Assembly: GCF_900156065.1 (NCBI RefSeq)
Contig: NZ_FTNF01000013.1
Coordinates: forward strand, 152,431 to 216,430
DNA: 64,000 nt
Source of the DNA: Micromonospora avicenniae
GTDB lineage: Bacteria > Actinomycetota > Actinomycetes > Mycobacteriales > Micromonosporaceae
Direction of reading: 5' to 3'
In this document: in pieces, positions 34,929-44,502 of the stretch
Numbering within the stretch: the stretch's first letter is position 1
Layout: the number at the start of each line of letters is the position of its first letter
The notes under the pieces: generated by a model
The model's database searches: none
What the model was told of the DNA's origin: nothing
The model's input: the letters and a program-made list of their open reading frames with translations, nothing else
Program-made: the position numbers and the translations under genes

Positions 34929-36920
34929 ATGGCGGACTACTGGGGTGCCCGTGCGACCTACCCACACGGTGGGCCCAGCGGCGAGGGCACCCGTTACGTC
35001 ACTCCGCCGCAGCAGACGGACCTGAAGTTCACCCCGCCCCCCGCCGACGAGGGCGGGGAGACGATCGAGGCCATCCGCGTACAGCTGATGGGGCAGCACC
35101 CGGAGGACATCTCCGCGCTGGCCGACCAGTGGCAGAACGCGTACAACCTGCTGCACAGCATCCACCAGCAACTGTTCAAGGCGAGCCAGGTCCTGCACGA
35201 CGAGACCTGGAAGTCGCCGCAGGCGCGCGACGCCTTCCTGCAGGCCGGTCCGGGCAAGACCCTGGCCTACCTCGACGAGTGGATGGACGCCACGCTCAAC
35301 AACGTCGCCGCGCTGCGGGCGATGGTAGGCATCGCCCGCGACTCCCGCGCGGAGATGGACCGGCTCTGGACGGAATACCAGAACGCCATCAACGACGCCA
35401 AGAACGCCGACGGGTGGACCCAGTTCTCCGAGGGCTTCAAGCAGGGCTTCACGCTGGGTCTCTACGACGGCGAGAAGGGGATCCAGGCGGCCGAGGCCGA
35501 GGCGGTCCAGGAGAAGCAGAAGGAATACAACCGCAAGGCGCAGCAGTTGGCGCACCGGACGGCCAACGAGTACTTCGACACGATGAGCAAGGTCAGCGGC
35601 GGGCACGGCCCACCGTTCTTCCCGATGGACGCGGTGCTCAACCCGGTGGGTCACCCGCCCTGGCGCGGCCCGACCGGGGTTCCGCCCGCGGTGCGCCCGC
35701 CGGTCACGAAGCCACCCGTCACGAAGCCACCGGTCACGAAGCCGCCGCAGGTCCGGGCGGTGCCCAGGCCGACCGATCCGACGGAGATCCAGAAGCAGAT
35801 CCTGGAGAGGATTCAGCCACCACCGCCGGTGGCGACGCCGACGCCGACGCCGACGCCGAGCGTGGCCCCACCGCCGGTGGCGACGCCCCCCATGGTCGCG
35901 CCTCCGCCGGGCGTGGCCAGGACCGGGCCGCCGGTGACCAGTGGGCCCCGGCCCAGCGTGGCGCGTCCACCCGGGCTCGACGGGCTGAACGCGGGTGAGC
36001 GTGGCGCGATGCGCAACGGGGTGATCCGCGGCGGCACGAACGCGCCCGTGGCGGAGCCGCCGCAGGCCTCGTTGCGGTCCCCCGGCGCGACCTCGGCCCC
36101 GCCGCCCGGTGGCGGCCGCGCGGCGCCGCCGAACGCGCTGCGCGGGCCGGGTGCCTCGGCGAAGGCAACCCCGCCGCCGACCGGGGCCCGAGGCGGTCCC
36201 GCGCAGACTGGGGCTCCGCCGGCGTCGACCACTCGTCGGCCGGGTGCGCCCGGCACTACGTCCGAGTCCACCACCGGCCGCACGCCGGGCCGACCGGGGG
36301 CGCCCGGCACCGAGCAGTTCGCCCCGCGCAACAACGCCACCACCCCACCCGTACTGCAGAACCGGCAGCCCACCAAGAGCCGGCCCGGAACGGCACGTCC
36401 GTCGGACGGGCTCGGCAGCTCGACGCCGGCCCGCCCCGGCACGTCCCCATCGGTGCTGGGCAGCTCGGCCAAGGGCGGCAGCACCCCTCCGGCCACGCCG
36501 GCCCGGTCCCGGCGGGACCAGGACCGTACGGCCCGGCCGGTGCAGGCCGGCGGCGAGTGGCTGGGTGACGGGCAGCCGGAAGGTGTCGCGCCGATCCTCG
36601 ACGCGCCGCTCGCGCCGCCCACCGGCGCGCGGGTGTCGCGGCTGGAGGAGGTGCCGAGCAGCCTGCGGGGCCGCCCGGCGGCGAGCGCCCAGCCGCGACC
36701 GGCCCGCGGTGGCCGGGCCGTACCCCCGGAGCTGGCGCCACGGCGAACCAGCAACGCCAACCCCGCGCCGGCGCAGCAGCACGACCAGGACGAGCAGACG
36801 ATCGTCACGGACGAGCAGGCGTTCAGCGTGGAGACCCCGGGCGGCGGTGTCGTCGGCCGGCAGGCCGAGGACCGCTCGTACCGGGCGGAGCCGAAGACCG
36901 CGCTCGGCGGCGGCAACTGA
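34929..36920 (+). CDS. ESX-associated helical protein with long proline-rich tail
   Basis: 663 residues from the ATG at 34929 with GGGAGGA upstream. Residues 1-230 are helical, with a TWKSPQARDAFLQ turn that resembles a relaxed WXG motif and a long predicted coiled region (EAEAVQEKQKEYNRKAQQLA). From about residue 240 on it is Pro/Ala/Arg/Thr-rich, with KPPVT repeats (three in a row near 262) and PTPTP runs, and no further fold. The arrangement is PPE/EspB-like in spirit but not in sequence. Probable ESX substrate or surface protein, co-transcribed with the gene before it. Confidence 0.72.
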   Translation: MADYWGARATYPHGGPSGEGTRYVTPPQQTDLKFTPPPADEGGETIEAIRVQLMGQHPEDISALADQWQNAYNLLHSIHQQLFKASQVLHDETWKSPQARDAFLQAGPGKTLAYLDEWMDATLNNVAALRAMVGIARDSRAEMDRLWTEYQNAINDAKNADGWTQFSEGFKQGFTLGLYDGEKGIQAAEAEAVQEKQKEYNRKAQQLAHRTANEYFDTMSKVSGGHGPPFFPMDAVLNPVGHPPWRGPTGVPPAVRPPVTKPPVTKPPVTKPPQVRAVPRPTDPTEIQKQILERIQPPPPVATPTPTPTPSVAPPPVATPPMVAPPPGVARTGPPVTSGPRPSVARPPGLDGLNAGERGAMRNGVIRGGTNAPVAEPPQASLRSPGATSAPPPGGGRAAPPNALRGPGASAKATPPPTGARGGPAQTGAPPASTTRRPGAPGTTSESTTGRTPGRPGAPGTEQFAPRNNATTPPVLQNRQPTKSRPGTARPSDGLGSSTPARPGTSPSVLGSSAKGGSTPPATPARSRRDQDRTARPVQAGGEWLGDGQPEGVAPILDAPLAPPTGARVSRLEEVPSSLRGRPAASAQPRPARGGRAVPPELAPRRTSNANPAPAQQHDQDEQTIVTDEQAFSVETPGGGVVGRQAEDRSYRAEPKTALGGGN

Positions 36921-36923
36921 GTC

Positions 36924-36957
36924 AGTGTTCCCGGCCGGCACGCCGGCCGGGAACACT
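36924..36957. terminator. Bidirectional hairpin terminator
   Basis: A perfect 16-bp stem (opening AGTGTTCCCGG) with a 2-base centre lies between the convergent stops of the proline-rich protein and purC. It serves both genes. Confidence 0.8.
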
Positions 36958-37790
36958 CAGTCCCAGCTGTTACCGGTGAGCTTCTCGTAGACCTCGACGT
37001 AGCGGGCCCGGGTCGCCTCGACCACCTCGGTCGGCACTTCCGGCGCGGGCGCCTGCTTGTTCCAGCCGCCGCTGGTGGCCCAGTCCCGCACGTACTGCTT
37101 GTCGTAGGAGAACTGCACCCGGCCCGGCTGGTACGACTCGGCCGGCCAGAACCGGGAGGAGTCCGAGGTGAGCAGCTCGTCGCCGAGGACCAGGCTGCCG
37201 TCCGGCGCCCAGCCCAGCTCGAGCTTGGTGTCGGCGATCAGGATCCCCCGGTCGGCGGCGATCTCGGCGCCGCGCCGGTAGACGTCGATGGTGATCTGGC
37301 GCAGCCGCTCGGCGGTCGCCTCGCCGACCTTGGCCACCACATCGGCGTACGTGATCGGTTCGTCGTGTTCGCCGAGCGGCGCCTTGCTCGACGGCGTGAA
37401 GATCGGCTCGGGCAGGATCGACGCCTCGCCCAGACCCCGGGGCAGCGGGACACCGGAGACCGCGCCGGTGCGCTCGTACTCCTTCAGCCCGCCGCCGGTG
37501 AGGTATCCGCGGGCGACGCACTCGACCGGCACCATCTCCAGCCGTCGGCAGCGGATCGCCCGGCCGGCGAACTCCGCCGGCACGTCGGTCGCCGAGATGA
37601 CGTGGTTCGGTACCAGGTCCGACAGCTGCTCGAACCACCAGAGCGAGAGCGCGGTGAGCAGCTTGCCCTTGTCCGGAATGGGTGTCGGCAGCGCGACGTC
37701 GTAGATCGAGATCCGGTCGGAGGCGACCAGAATCAGGTCGTCGCCGTCGGCGTAGACGTCCCGAACCTTGCCGGAGTGCAGAAGTTCCAC
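36957..37790 (-). CDS. purC: Phosphoribosylaminoimidazole-succinocarboxamide synthase (SAICAR synthetase)
   Basis: 277 residues. Joins CAIR and aspartate with ATP in purine synthesis. Family motifs are clear: ELLHSGKVRDVY at the N-terminus (ATP-binding glycine-rich strand), ILVASDRISIYD, VECVARGYLTGGGLKEY, and LIADTKLELGW with GDELLTSDSSRFW (metal and substrate binding). I chose the GTG at 37790 so the protein begins VELLHSGK, as in most family members; an in-frame GTG at 37844 would add 18 residues. The gene stands alone here. It marks the return from the ESX/toxin region to ordinary chromosome. Confidence 0.95.
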   Translation of the reverse strand: MELLHSGKVRDVYADGDDLILVASDRISIYDVALPTPIPDKGKLLTALSLWWFEQLSDLVPNHVISATDVPAEFAGRAIRCRRLEMVPVECVARGYLTGGGLKEYERTGAVSGVPLPRGLGEASILPEPIFTPSSKAPLGEHDEPITYADVVAKVGEATAERLRQITIDVYRRGAEIAADRGILIADTKLELGWAPDGSLVLGDELLTSDSSRFWPAESYQPGRVQFSYDKQYVRDWATSGGWNKQAPAPEVPTEVVEATRARYVEVYEKLTGNSWD

Positions 37791-37957
37791 GCGGCCTAGT
37801 ACATCACGCGGCCCGCGTACGGCGGTAAGGGTGGCCGCGCGCACCGATCCGTACGGCCGTGGTGTGGGCGTGCTGTGCCCGGACGGACGTTGACAGCTTC
37901 GGGCGGTCCCTGCGTGAATGGGCCGACTGCCCCAACGCCTCGTCCCGGGAGTCCCGT

Positions 37958-39286
37958 GTGCCCGTTTCCGGATCGCCGCTACCCGTAGCCGACCCCGGCC
38001 GGCGTCGCGTGCTCGCCGCGCTACTGGGTGCGCCGCTGCTCGCGGCCGGCGGCCTCACGGGCTGCAGCTCTGGGCCGACCACCGCGCCGACCCGGGAGGG
38101 GCCGGTCGAGTTGTCGGTCTTCTGGTGGGGCGGGCCGGAGCGCGCCAAGCTGACCGAGCAGGCGCTGCGCCTCTACAGCGAGCGCAACCCCCGGGTGAGT
38201 TTCCGGGTCACCTGGCAGGGCCTGGACGGCTACTACGGGCGGCTGGCCACCCAGGCCGGCGGCGGCAACGTACCCGACCTGATCCAGCTCGACGACAGCG
38301 TCCTGACCGAGTACGCGGAACGGGAGATCATCCTCGATCTCACCGACCACGTCGCGGACAACCGGCTCGACCTGCGCAACCTTCCCGAAGGGCTGGCCCG
38401 GTACGGCCAGGTGGAAGGCCGGACGATGGCGGTGGCCGCCGGGCAGACGGCCGCGGCTGTGATCTTCAATCGGGACCTGCTGCGTGACCTGCGGATTTCC
38501 GAGCCGCGCGCGGAAATGACCTGGGAAGAGTACGTCGACTGGGCCGAGCAGGTCACGGATGCGAGCCGCGGCCGAGTGGCCGGCACGATGGACCCGTCCG
38601 GCGACTACCGGGCGCTGTGGCTGTGGCTACGGGGGCAGGGCGGGGAGTTCTACCGCGGCCGGCAGCTCGCCTTCGGCGTGGACGAGCTGATCGGCTGGTT
38701 GGAGCTGTGGCGGCGGGCGCGCGCCGGGCGAGCCACACCGAGCGCCGCACTGGTCGAGCAGGCCGACAGCGGTGAGCCGGCCCGACAGCTCGTCGTGTCG
38801 GGGCTGACCGCCGCGTCCTTCGCCTGGTCGCATCAACTGCCCGAGCTGCAACGCCTCACCCGGGCCGAGCTGGGATTGACCGCCTTCCCCGGTTCCCTCA
38901 CCAGCCAGTGGCCGCGGGCTTCGATGTACTGGGCGGTCTTTCGCGGCAGCCGGGACCCTGAGACGGCCACCGACGTGATCAACTTTCTGACCACCGATGT
39001 CGCGGCCGGTGCCGCCCTCGGGCACGAGCGCGGCCTGACACCGAGCCAGGCCGTCCGGCGGGCCATCGAGGGCAGCATCACCGATCCGGGGCAGCGGCGA
39101 GCCAAGGCCCTCGGTGAGCTCCTGGGCTCCAGCCCCGGCTCCGCCCCGCCCCCACCCCCGACGGGACACGCCCGGGTCCGTTCCCTTCTGGTCGCGGCCG
39201 CCGAGAGCGTCCGCTCCGGTGACAGCGACATCCGGGCGGCCGCGAGCCGCTTTCTGGCGCAGGCCAACGCCGCGCTGACCAGCTGA
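37958..39286 (+). CDS. Extracellular solute-binding lipoprotein (family 1, sugar type)
   Basis: 442 residues from the GTG at 37958. An RRR motif, hydrophobic stretch and lipobox LTGC (near residue 30) indicate a membrane-anchored lipoprotein, possibly Tat-exported. The mature part has the SBP_bac_1 pattern: LSVFWWGGPERAKL, RNPRVSFRVTWQGLDGYYGRLATQ, VPDLIQLDDSVLTEY, and later TDVINFLTTDVAAGAALGHERGLTPS. It would bind a sugar or oligosaccharide for an ABC importer, but no permease or ATPase gene is adjacent, so its partner is elsewhere. Confidence 0.88.
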   Translation: MPVSGSPLPVADPGRRRVLAALLGAPLLAAGGLTGCSSGPTTAPTREGPVELSVFWWGGPERAKLTEQALRLYSERNPRVSFRVTWQGLDGYYGRLATQAGGGNVPDLIQLDDSVLTEYAEREIILDLTDHVADNRLDLRNLPEGLARYGQVEGRTMAVAAGQTAAAVIFNRDLLRDLRISEPRAEMTWEEYVDWAEQVTDASRGRVAGTMDPSGDYRALWLWLRGQGGEFYRGRQLAFGVDELIGWLELWRRARAGRATPSAALVEQADSGEPARQLVVSGLTAASFAWSHQLPELQRLTRAELGLTAFPGSLTSQWPRASMYWAVFRGSRDPETATDVINFLTTDVAAGAALGHERGLTPSQAVRRAIEGSITDPGQRRAKALGELLGSSPGSAPPPPPTGHARVRSLLVAAAESVRSGDSDIRAAASRFLAQANAALTS

Positions 39287-39327
39287 CCCGGCACAGCCGC
39301 GCCGTCAGCATCATCGCGACGTCACCG

Positions 39328-39576
39328 TCAGCGCGGCGGGCCGCCGCGACGGTTGCGGGTCAGGCGCAGCAGCAGAAGCACGATCACCACGACGACCACG
39401 AGACAGCAGAGCAGGCCCAAGAAGCCGAAGCCGCCCCGTGAACGCCGCCGCGCGGCCTCCACCACCAGCTCACCCGTCCCGGTCGACGCCCACGCCGCCA
39501 CCGGTACGAACACCGAGAGCACCACCGCACCGAGGACCGCGCCGAGGCGGCCCCACCACTTGCCGAAAGAAGACAT
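39328..39576 (-). CDS. Small membrane protein
   Basis: 82 residues. N-terminal signal-like hydrophobic segment (LGAVLGAVVLSVFVPVAAWA), a short Gly/Arg loop, then a second membrane helix (FLGLLCCLVVVVVIVLLLL) and a basic tail. GAGGA lies 8 bases before the ATG. The two-segment layout suggests a hairpin in the membrane or a secreted, C-terminally anchored peptide. No family recognised. Confidence 0.72.
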   Translation of the reverse strand: MSSFGKWWGRLGAVLGAVVLSVFVPVAAWASTGTGELVVEAARRRSRGGFGFLGLLCCLVVVVVIVLLLLRLTRNRRGGPPR

Positions 39577-39671
39577 GCTGACATCCTCGCCGAGGACCGC
39601 AACCACTGCCGATTCGGCATCCGACGAGCCCCCGGTCGTGATGAGGCTTCGACCGGGCCCGTCCCGCCCCG

Positions 39672-40235
39672 TCAGCGGCAGGAGAGGCGATCGAAGTCCT
39701 TCTCGTCGGCGCGAGTCATCTCGAACGTCACCGGCGGCGAGTCGGACCCGGTGGCCGCGCCATCGTCCTTCAGCACGATCAGCGAGGTGCTGATCCGCAC
39801 CAGGTCGCCGTCCCACTCCCCGTGGAGTTCGTTCAGGCGCGGGCCCGGGCGGTCGGCTCCGGAACGGGTGTGCAGGGCGAATCGGGTCCCGCGATAGTTG
39901 CTGGCGTCTCCCCACAGCTCGTAGGTCTCGATCTGCCCCGCGTCGCAGACCTTGGCGGCACCCTCCATGCCCGGACAGTCGCCGCAGCGGTCGGTGGCGC
40001 TCGGGGGGTCGTCGGTCAGGTGCAGCACGATCCTCCGGTCGTCGCTCGGACCGTACGGCACCGTCCCCTGCCAGTAGCCGGTCAGGGCCGGTCGGCCCGG
40101 CAGGGAGAGAGCCCACGGATTCGCGGCCCAGTGCAGGCCGTACACGACGCCGACACCGACGACGATCAGCGCGATGAACAGGGCGAGGAAGCGCGGCGTG
40201 TTGGCCTTGCGACGCCCCTGCGGTCGGACTGCCAT
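39672..40235 (-). CDS. Membrane-anchored protein with small extracytoplasmic domain
   Basis: 187 residues from the ATG at 40235 with GGGAG upstream. Basic N-terminus, one membrane helix at about residues 15-36 (FLALFIALIVVGVGVVYGL), then a soluble domain. RCGDCPG, KVCDAG and a final LSCR give four cysteines for possible disulphides. Strands such as RIVLHLTDDPP, TYELWGDASNYRGTRFALH and LVRISTSLIVLKDDG suggest a beta-barrel-like fold. Function unknown. Confidence 0.78.
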   Translation of the reverse strand: MAVRPQGRRKANTPRFLALFIALIVVGVGVVYGLHWAANPWALSLPGRPALTGYWQGTVPYGPSDDRRIVLHLTDDPPSATDRCGDCPGMEGAAKVCDAGQIETYELWGDASNYRGTRFALHTRSGADRPGPRLNELHGEWDGDLVRISTSLIVLKDDGAATGSDSPPVTFEMTRADEKDFDRLSCR

Positions 40236-40316
40236 CCGGATCTCCCTGGGGTTGCCCACACCGTACGCGCGCCGCCCTCGTCCCGCCGCCCCGCACGCGG
40301 CCCCGGATACGAAACA

Positions 40317-40344
40317 ACCCGGTGCCCCTGCCGGGACACCGGGT
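40317..40344 (-). terminator. Hairpin after initiator tRNA copy 1
   Basis: An 8-bp stem ACCCGGTG/CACCGGGT with further CCC/GGG pairing inside lies just past the 3' end of the tRNA on the minus strand, as expected for its terminator. Confidence 0.6.
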
Positions 40345-40350
40345 CATCCA

Positions 40351-40434
40351 CTCTCGTAGCGGGGACAGGATTTGAACCTGCGACCTCTGGGTTATGAGCC
40401 CAGCGAGCTACCGAGCTGCTCCACCCCGCGTCGG
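40351..40434. repeat. 84-base direct repeat containing initiator tRNA (second copy at 47711-47794)
   Basis: The two tRNA genes and a few flanking bases (CTCTCG on one side, TCGG on the other) are identical over 84 bases, in direct orientation. They bracket about 7.3 kb holding the GDSL, GH95, GH27 and ROK genes. Confidence 0.85.
40357..40430 (-). tRNA. Initiator tRNA-fMet (CAT), copy 1
   Basis: 74 bases reading CGCGGGGTGGAGCAG... on the minus strand, anticodon CAT in a loop closed by three G-C pairs (GGGCTCATAACCC), the hallmark of initiator tRNA. The first base C1 is unpaired with position 72 (U), the other initiator feature. T-loop GTTCAAATC is intact. The 3' CCA is not encoded. Confidence 0.96.
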
Positions 40435-40631
40435 TGAGAACAACCCTACCCCATCCTCCTCGGGCCTGTTCGTCGGGCCCGCGATTCGCTCCAAGGTCCA
40501 CGGAGATGGCCCGCCACCTGGGGAAACAGCCCTGCGGCGCGCCGAGGGTGGTTGACACACCCTGTCGCGCCCACCCGTCAGGTCGGCCTGGCCGTCACGT
40601 CGGCCCGACCACCGCCCTCGCCGGCGGAGCT

Positions 40632-41975
40632 TCAACTGTCACATCTCAGCGCGGCCAGGTCGACCGCGTCCGCCATCGCCTGCATGCCCTTGTCGTTGGG
40701 GTGGAGGTGGTCCCCGCCGTCGAAGAACGGCAGCATCCGCTGCGGGTCGTACGGGCTGCGGGTGACCCTGTCGAAGTCGACGACCGCGTCGAACTCGCCG
40801 CCCTGCCGGACCCAGTCGTTGACGGCCTGGCGCACCGCCTCGCCGGCTTCGTCGTACTCGGACCAGCCCTTGAACGGCATGACCGTCGCACCGACGACGC
40901 ACCCGCCCGACGCGTGCACCCGCCCGATGATCTCCCGGTAGCCGGCGATCAGGTCGTCCGCTGTCACGCCGGAGTGCGCCTTGATGTCGTTGATCCCCTC
41001 GAACAGGAACACCGTGCCGACCCCGGGATGCGAGAGCACGTCCCGGTCCAACCGGCGCAGCGCGGACTCACCGGCGCCGTCCGCGAGCACCTTGTTGCCC
41101 GAGACACCCTCGTTGGCCACGCCCTTCACCGTGCTGTCCGGCGCCGCCTGGAGTCGTCGGGCGAGATAGTCGGGCCAGCGACGGTTCTCGTCCTGGGTGG
41201 AGGCCCAGCCGTCGGTGATGGAATCCCCGAGGACCGCCACCGCGCTGATCTCGGCAGTGGTCTGCACGGTTACGGCGTCCAGCCAGTACCAGGAGCTGAT
41301 CCGGTCGGTCCAGTTGGTCGCCGCCTCCTCCGCGGCGTGGTCTCCCGCGGCCGCGTACGACGTCTGCATCGCCATGCCGTGCCCGGTCGTCGGGCCCTGG
41401 GCACCCGTCACGTACAGGCTCACGACCAGGTCGGCCTGGGCGGCCAGCTTTCCGGGCAACGGATCGCTGTACACGGTCGCGCCCGCCGGCACGACGACGG
41501 AGGCCTGCCCACCGAACGTCAATCGGCGGTTACTGCCCCGCACCAGCTCCGCGCCCTGCCGTCGCAGCCCCGCGTAGGCGCTCGTGAAGGTCACCGGGTA
41601 CGCACCGAAGGCGTTGGTCAGGCGGATGCGCGCGTTCGACCCCCCGACGCTGGTGCGTACGACCAGCCGGTAGCTGCGGTCGGCAGGCCCGGCGCCCTGC
41701 CGGTCGGCGCTGGCACCCCACGTGATCACGGAATGCCGATCCGCCCCCGCCGAGGCGCTCGGCGCCACGGCCGAGGTGGCGACCGCCGCCACCGGCGACG
41801 AGCCGGCCGGGACCGCCGCCACCGGAACCGACGCCGCCTCTGCCGGGGCCGAGGGCCGGGCCTGCGCCACGGTCGCGCTGGTGAGGGGTACGCAGACCAG
41901 GGCGAACACCGACGCGACAGCCAGCGAACGCCGGCGTCGGGCCTGCCGGGCGTGGTGGCTCACCCGGGCCGTCAT
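40632..41975 (-). CDS. Secreted GDSL/SGNH esterase
   Basis: 447 residues. The ATG overlaps the stop of the upstream GH95 gene (ATGA), so it is translated with it. Signal peptide of about 40 residues (AxA site at AQA), an Ala/Val-rich spacer, an N-terminal beta domain, then an SGNH hydrolase: block I AVLGDSITDG (nucleophile Ser), block II Gly, block III LFEGINDI (Gly-x-Asn) and block V DHLHPN (Asp-x-x-His). These enzymes remove acyl groups from sugars. Together with the GH95 and GH27 enzymes it points to breakdown of acetylated plant heteropolysaccharide. Confidence 0.92.
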   Translation of the reverse strand: MTARVSHHARQARRRRSLAVASVFALVCVPLTSATVAQARPSAPAEAASVPVAAVPAGSSPVAAVATSAVAPSASAGADRHSVITWGASADRQGAGPADRSYRLVVRTSVGGSNARIRLTNAFGAYPVTFTSAYAGLRRQGAELVRGSNRRLTFGGQASVVVPAGATVYSDPLPGKLAAQADLVVSLYVTGAQGPTTGHGMAMQTSYAAAGDHAAEEAATNWTDRISSWYWLDAVTVQTTAEISAVAVLGDSITDGWASTQDENRRWPDYLARRLQAAPDSTVKGVANEGVSGNKVLADGAGESALRRLDRDVLSHPGVGTVFLFEGINDIKAHSGVTADDLIAGYREIIGRVHASGGCVVGATVMPFKGWSEYDEAGEAVRQAVNDWVRQGGEFDAVVDFDRVTRSPYDPQRMLPFFDGGDHLHPNDKGMQAMADAVDLAALRCDS

Positions 41976-44383
41976 TGGAAGCTCCGCAGCGTGACCGACT
42001 CGCCCGGCCGGAGAGTGACCTGCCGCGAGCGGCCACCCGCGTGCACCGTCGTGGCGCGACCACCGACGCTGGTCACGGTCGCCTGGGTGACGGTGCCGTT
42101 CTTCCAGCTGACGTCGACGACGAAACCACCGCGTAGGCCCACCCCGGAGACCGAACCGGAGGCCGCCCAGGCGGCGGGCAGCGCGGGCAGCAGCTCGACG
42201 TGGCCCGGCCGCGAGTAGACCAGCATCTCGACGATGGCGGCGGGGGTGCCGAGGTTCGCGTCGATCTGGAAGATCCCGCGTCCCGGGTTCGTCTCGTAGA
42301 TGTCGAAGAGGTTCATCGCCGTGCCGTTGCTGCCGTTCCTCGACGGCCTCAGGTTGTTGACCAGCAGCTGGTACGCCTTCTCCGCGTCCTTCAATCGCGC
42401 CCAGCACAGGCTCCGCCACGCGTTGGCCCAGCCGTAGCTGTTCATGCCGCGTGCGGTGAGCAATGCGGTCGCTCCGGCGATGACCTCCGCGGGTGTGGAG
42501 TCGTCGGGGCGGATCCGGTCACCGGGAAAGAGGCCGACGAGCGGGGAGAGGTGCCGGTGGGTGGTCTCCCCGAGGTTGTCCGGTGACATCCACTCCTGGA
42601 GCCACCCCGTGGTCGGGCTGACCTCGGGCAGGTACAGGCGTCGGCGCAGACCGTCGACGGTCTCGCCGTGGCCGGTGTCCCGGCCGAGCAACCGTGTCGC
42701 CGTGCGGTAGTTCTCGAACAGGTTCCACACCAGTTCCTGGGCGTAGGTGTTGCCCCTGGTGTCCTGCGGGCCGTGCTCGGGTGACCAGTCGCCGTCGGCG
42801 ACCAGCACCTCCCGGGCGACACCCGCCGCGTCGGTGACGGTCATGGTGACGAGACGGGTCTCCCAGAACTCGACCGCGCCCTTGAGTAGGGGATAGATCC
42901 TCGCGAGGTAGGCCCGGTCCTGGACGTACTCGTAGTGCTCGAAGAGGTTCTGGCAGAGCCAGGCGTTCCCGGCCGGATGCCACCACCATCCGCTGCCGCC
43001 GTACGGGTTGGTCGAGAAGGCCACCGCCCAACCGGCGACCCTGCCGCTGGAGTTGCGGAACCGGTTGGTCGGGGTGTTGAAGAGCCGCTGGGTGATGTCC
43101 GTCCAGGCGGGCAGCTGCGCGACGCAGTAGTCGGCGAGGGCGTCGAAGCAGTCGGAGAGGCCGGCCCGGTCGGCCAGCCAGTAGCTCATCTGGATGTTGA
43201 TGTCGGTGTGGTAGTCGCCCATCCAGTCCGGGTCGTTGCCGTCCAGCCACGGTCCCTGCAGGCCCATCGGGAGGCTGCCCCGCGACCCGGAGATCGTCAG
43301 GTAGCGCCCGAACTGCAGGTACGCGGCCTCCAGCTCGGGGTCGGGGACGTTGTCCCGCCAGCGCGCCTCCAGCCGGCCCCACGTGTCCAGCTCGCGCTGC
43401 GCCGCGGTGGACCCGCCGAGGTCCAGGTCGAACCGCTCGAAGATCGGACGGAAGTCGGCGACGTGGGTGTACAGCAGGTCGCGGACGGACTCCCGGGCCG
43501 CGGCCAGGACCTTCGTCTGGGCGAGGTGCTCGGGGTCGACCGACGGGTCGCGGAACCCGGCCGCCGCGTCCGGGGCGTAGTTGGTGCCGCCGCTGAAGAC
43601 GACCGTCAGGTCCCGGCAGTTCGTGAAGGAGATCGAGGTGCCGTCGAGGGTGACCTTCCCGCTGCTGCTGTACGCGGTGACGGCGCCGCCGTACTTCAGC
43701 CCGTTCGCGAAGGAGGCGCCGAACGACGCGTACCGGCCGGTGGCGGTGGTGGTCTCGCCGTGGGTGCCGGCCAGCGAGACGGTGCCGGTGTAGCTGCCGC
43801 GTCCCTCCTGCGTGAAGTGCAGCACGATGACGTCGTCCGGGCGGCTGGCGAAGATCTGCCGACGGTAGGTGACGCCGTCGATCTCGTACGTGCTTCCGAT
43901 CAGGCCCTGGGCCAGGTCGAGCGTACGGCGGTAGTTGTCGACGACGCCCAGGTCGTGCTCGGGGATGTCGACGGTGAGCATCCCCAGCAGCGTCAGCGAA
44001 CCGAAGTCGTCCCGGCCGTAGGGGAACTGCCCGTCGTCCTGCAGCGTGTCGTTGAGGCCGCCGGTCCAGAGGGTGGCGTCGCTGATCGTCAGGAGTTCAC
44101 GGGCGGGGTCGTTGCTCGCGAGTGCCCCGAGCCGCCCGTTCCCGACCGGCAGCCCCTGCTCGATCACGGAGTTGGCGGAGCCGGGTGCCAGCCACCAGAG
44201 CTGGTTGCGCGCCGCGTCGCTCGGGGAGAGCAGGGGGGATTCGGTGGGACGCCGGGGCGCCGCCGACGCGGCGAACGTCGGCAGGCCGCCCAGGGCGGTG
44301 GCCACGCCGGAGGCGGCGGCGAGGGCCAGGAAGCCGCGACGGCTCGGACGGATGTCGCGCGACTGGTTGTTCCGGATATCCAT
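41972..44383 (-). CDS. Secreted GH95 alpha-L-fucosidase/galactosidase-type glycoside hydrolase
   Basis: 803 residues from the ATG at 44383, with GGAG 7 bases upstream. Tat signal (SRRGFLALAAASG). The N-terminal domain has LPVGNGRLGALA and TLWTGG of GH95; the (alpha/alpha)6 barrel has GPWLDGNDPDWMGDYHTDIN with NIQMSYW (the catalytic Asn/Asp/Glu region) and later HRHLSPLVGLFPG. GH95 enzymes release alpha-1,2-L-fucose or L-galactose from xyloglucan and related glycans. Located in an operon with the GDSL esterase, under the nearby ROK regulator. Confidence 0.92.
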   Translation of the reverse strand: MDIRNNQSRDIRPSRRGFLALAAASGVATALGGLPTFAASAAPRRPTESPLLSPSDAARNQLWWLAPGSANSVIEQGLPVGNGRLGALASNDPARELLTISDATLWTGGLNDTLQDDGQFPYGRDDFGSLTLLGMLTVDIPEHDLGVVDNYRRTLDLAQGLIGSTYEIDGVTYRRQIFASRPDDVIVLHFTQEGRGSYTGTVSLAGTHGETTTATGRYASFGASFANGLKYGGAVTAYSSSGKVTLDGTSISFTNCRDLTVVFSGGTNYAPDAAAGFRDPSVDPEHLAQTKVLAAARESVRDLLYTHVADFRPIFERFDLDLGGSTAAQRELDTWGRLEARWRDNVPDPELEAAYLQFGRYLTISGSRGSLPMGLQGPWLDGNDPDWMGDYHTDINIQMSYWLADRAGLSDCFDALADYCVAQLPAWTDITQRLFNTPTNRFRNSSGRVAGWAVAFSTNPYGGSGWWWHPAGNAWLCQNLFEHYEYVQDRAYLARIYPLLKGAVEFWETRLVTMTVTDAAGVAREVLVADGDWSPEHGPQDTRGNTYAQELVWNLFENYRTATRLLGRDTGHGETVDGLRRRLYLPEVSPTTGWLQEWMSPDNLGETTHRHLSPLVGLFPGDRIRPDDSTPAEVIAGATALLTARGMNSYGWANAWRSLCWARLKDAEKAYQLLVNNLRPSRNGSNGTAMNLFDIYETNPGRGIFQIDANLGTPAAIVEMLVYSRPGHVELLPALPAAWAASGSVSGVGLRGGFVVDVSWKNGTVTQATVTSVGGRATTVHAGGRSRQVTLRPGESVTLRSFQ

Positions 44384-44502
44384 GTCGGTACTCCAACTGG
44401 GCGATTCACGGATGCGCGGGGGGCGGGACGGGACAGCGGCAGGTGTCGCGGCCGAACGGGTAGGCGGGGCCCAGTCGTCGACGATCGGGCCCCGGTGCCA
44501 CC

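Noticed and set aside
35700..35760. CRISPR-like short repeats (KPPVT coding repeats)
   Set aside because: In-frame coding repeats of a proline-rich protein with no spacers; no cas genes in the window.
40357..40430. tRNA as an integrase attachment site
   Set aside because: No integrase gene lies between the two tRNA copies, so integration by a recombinase is not shown; only the duplication is reported.
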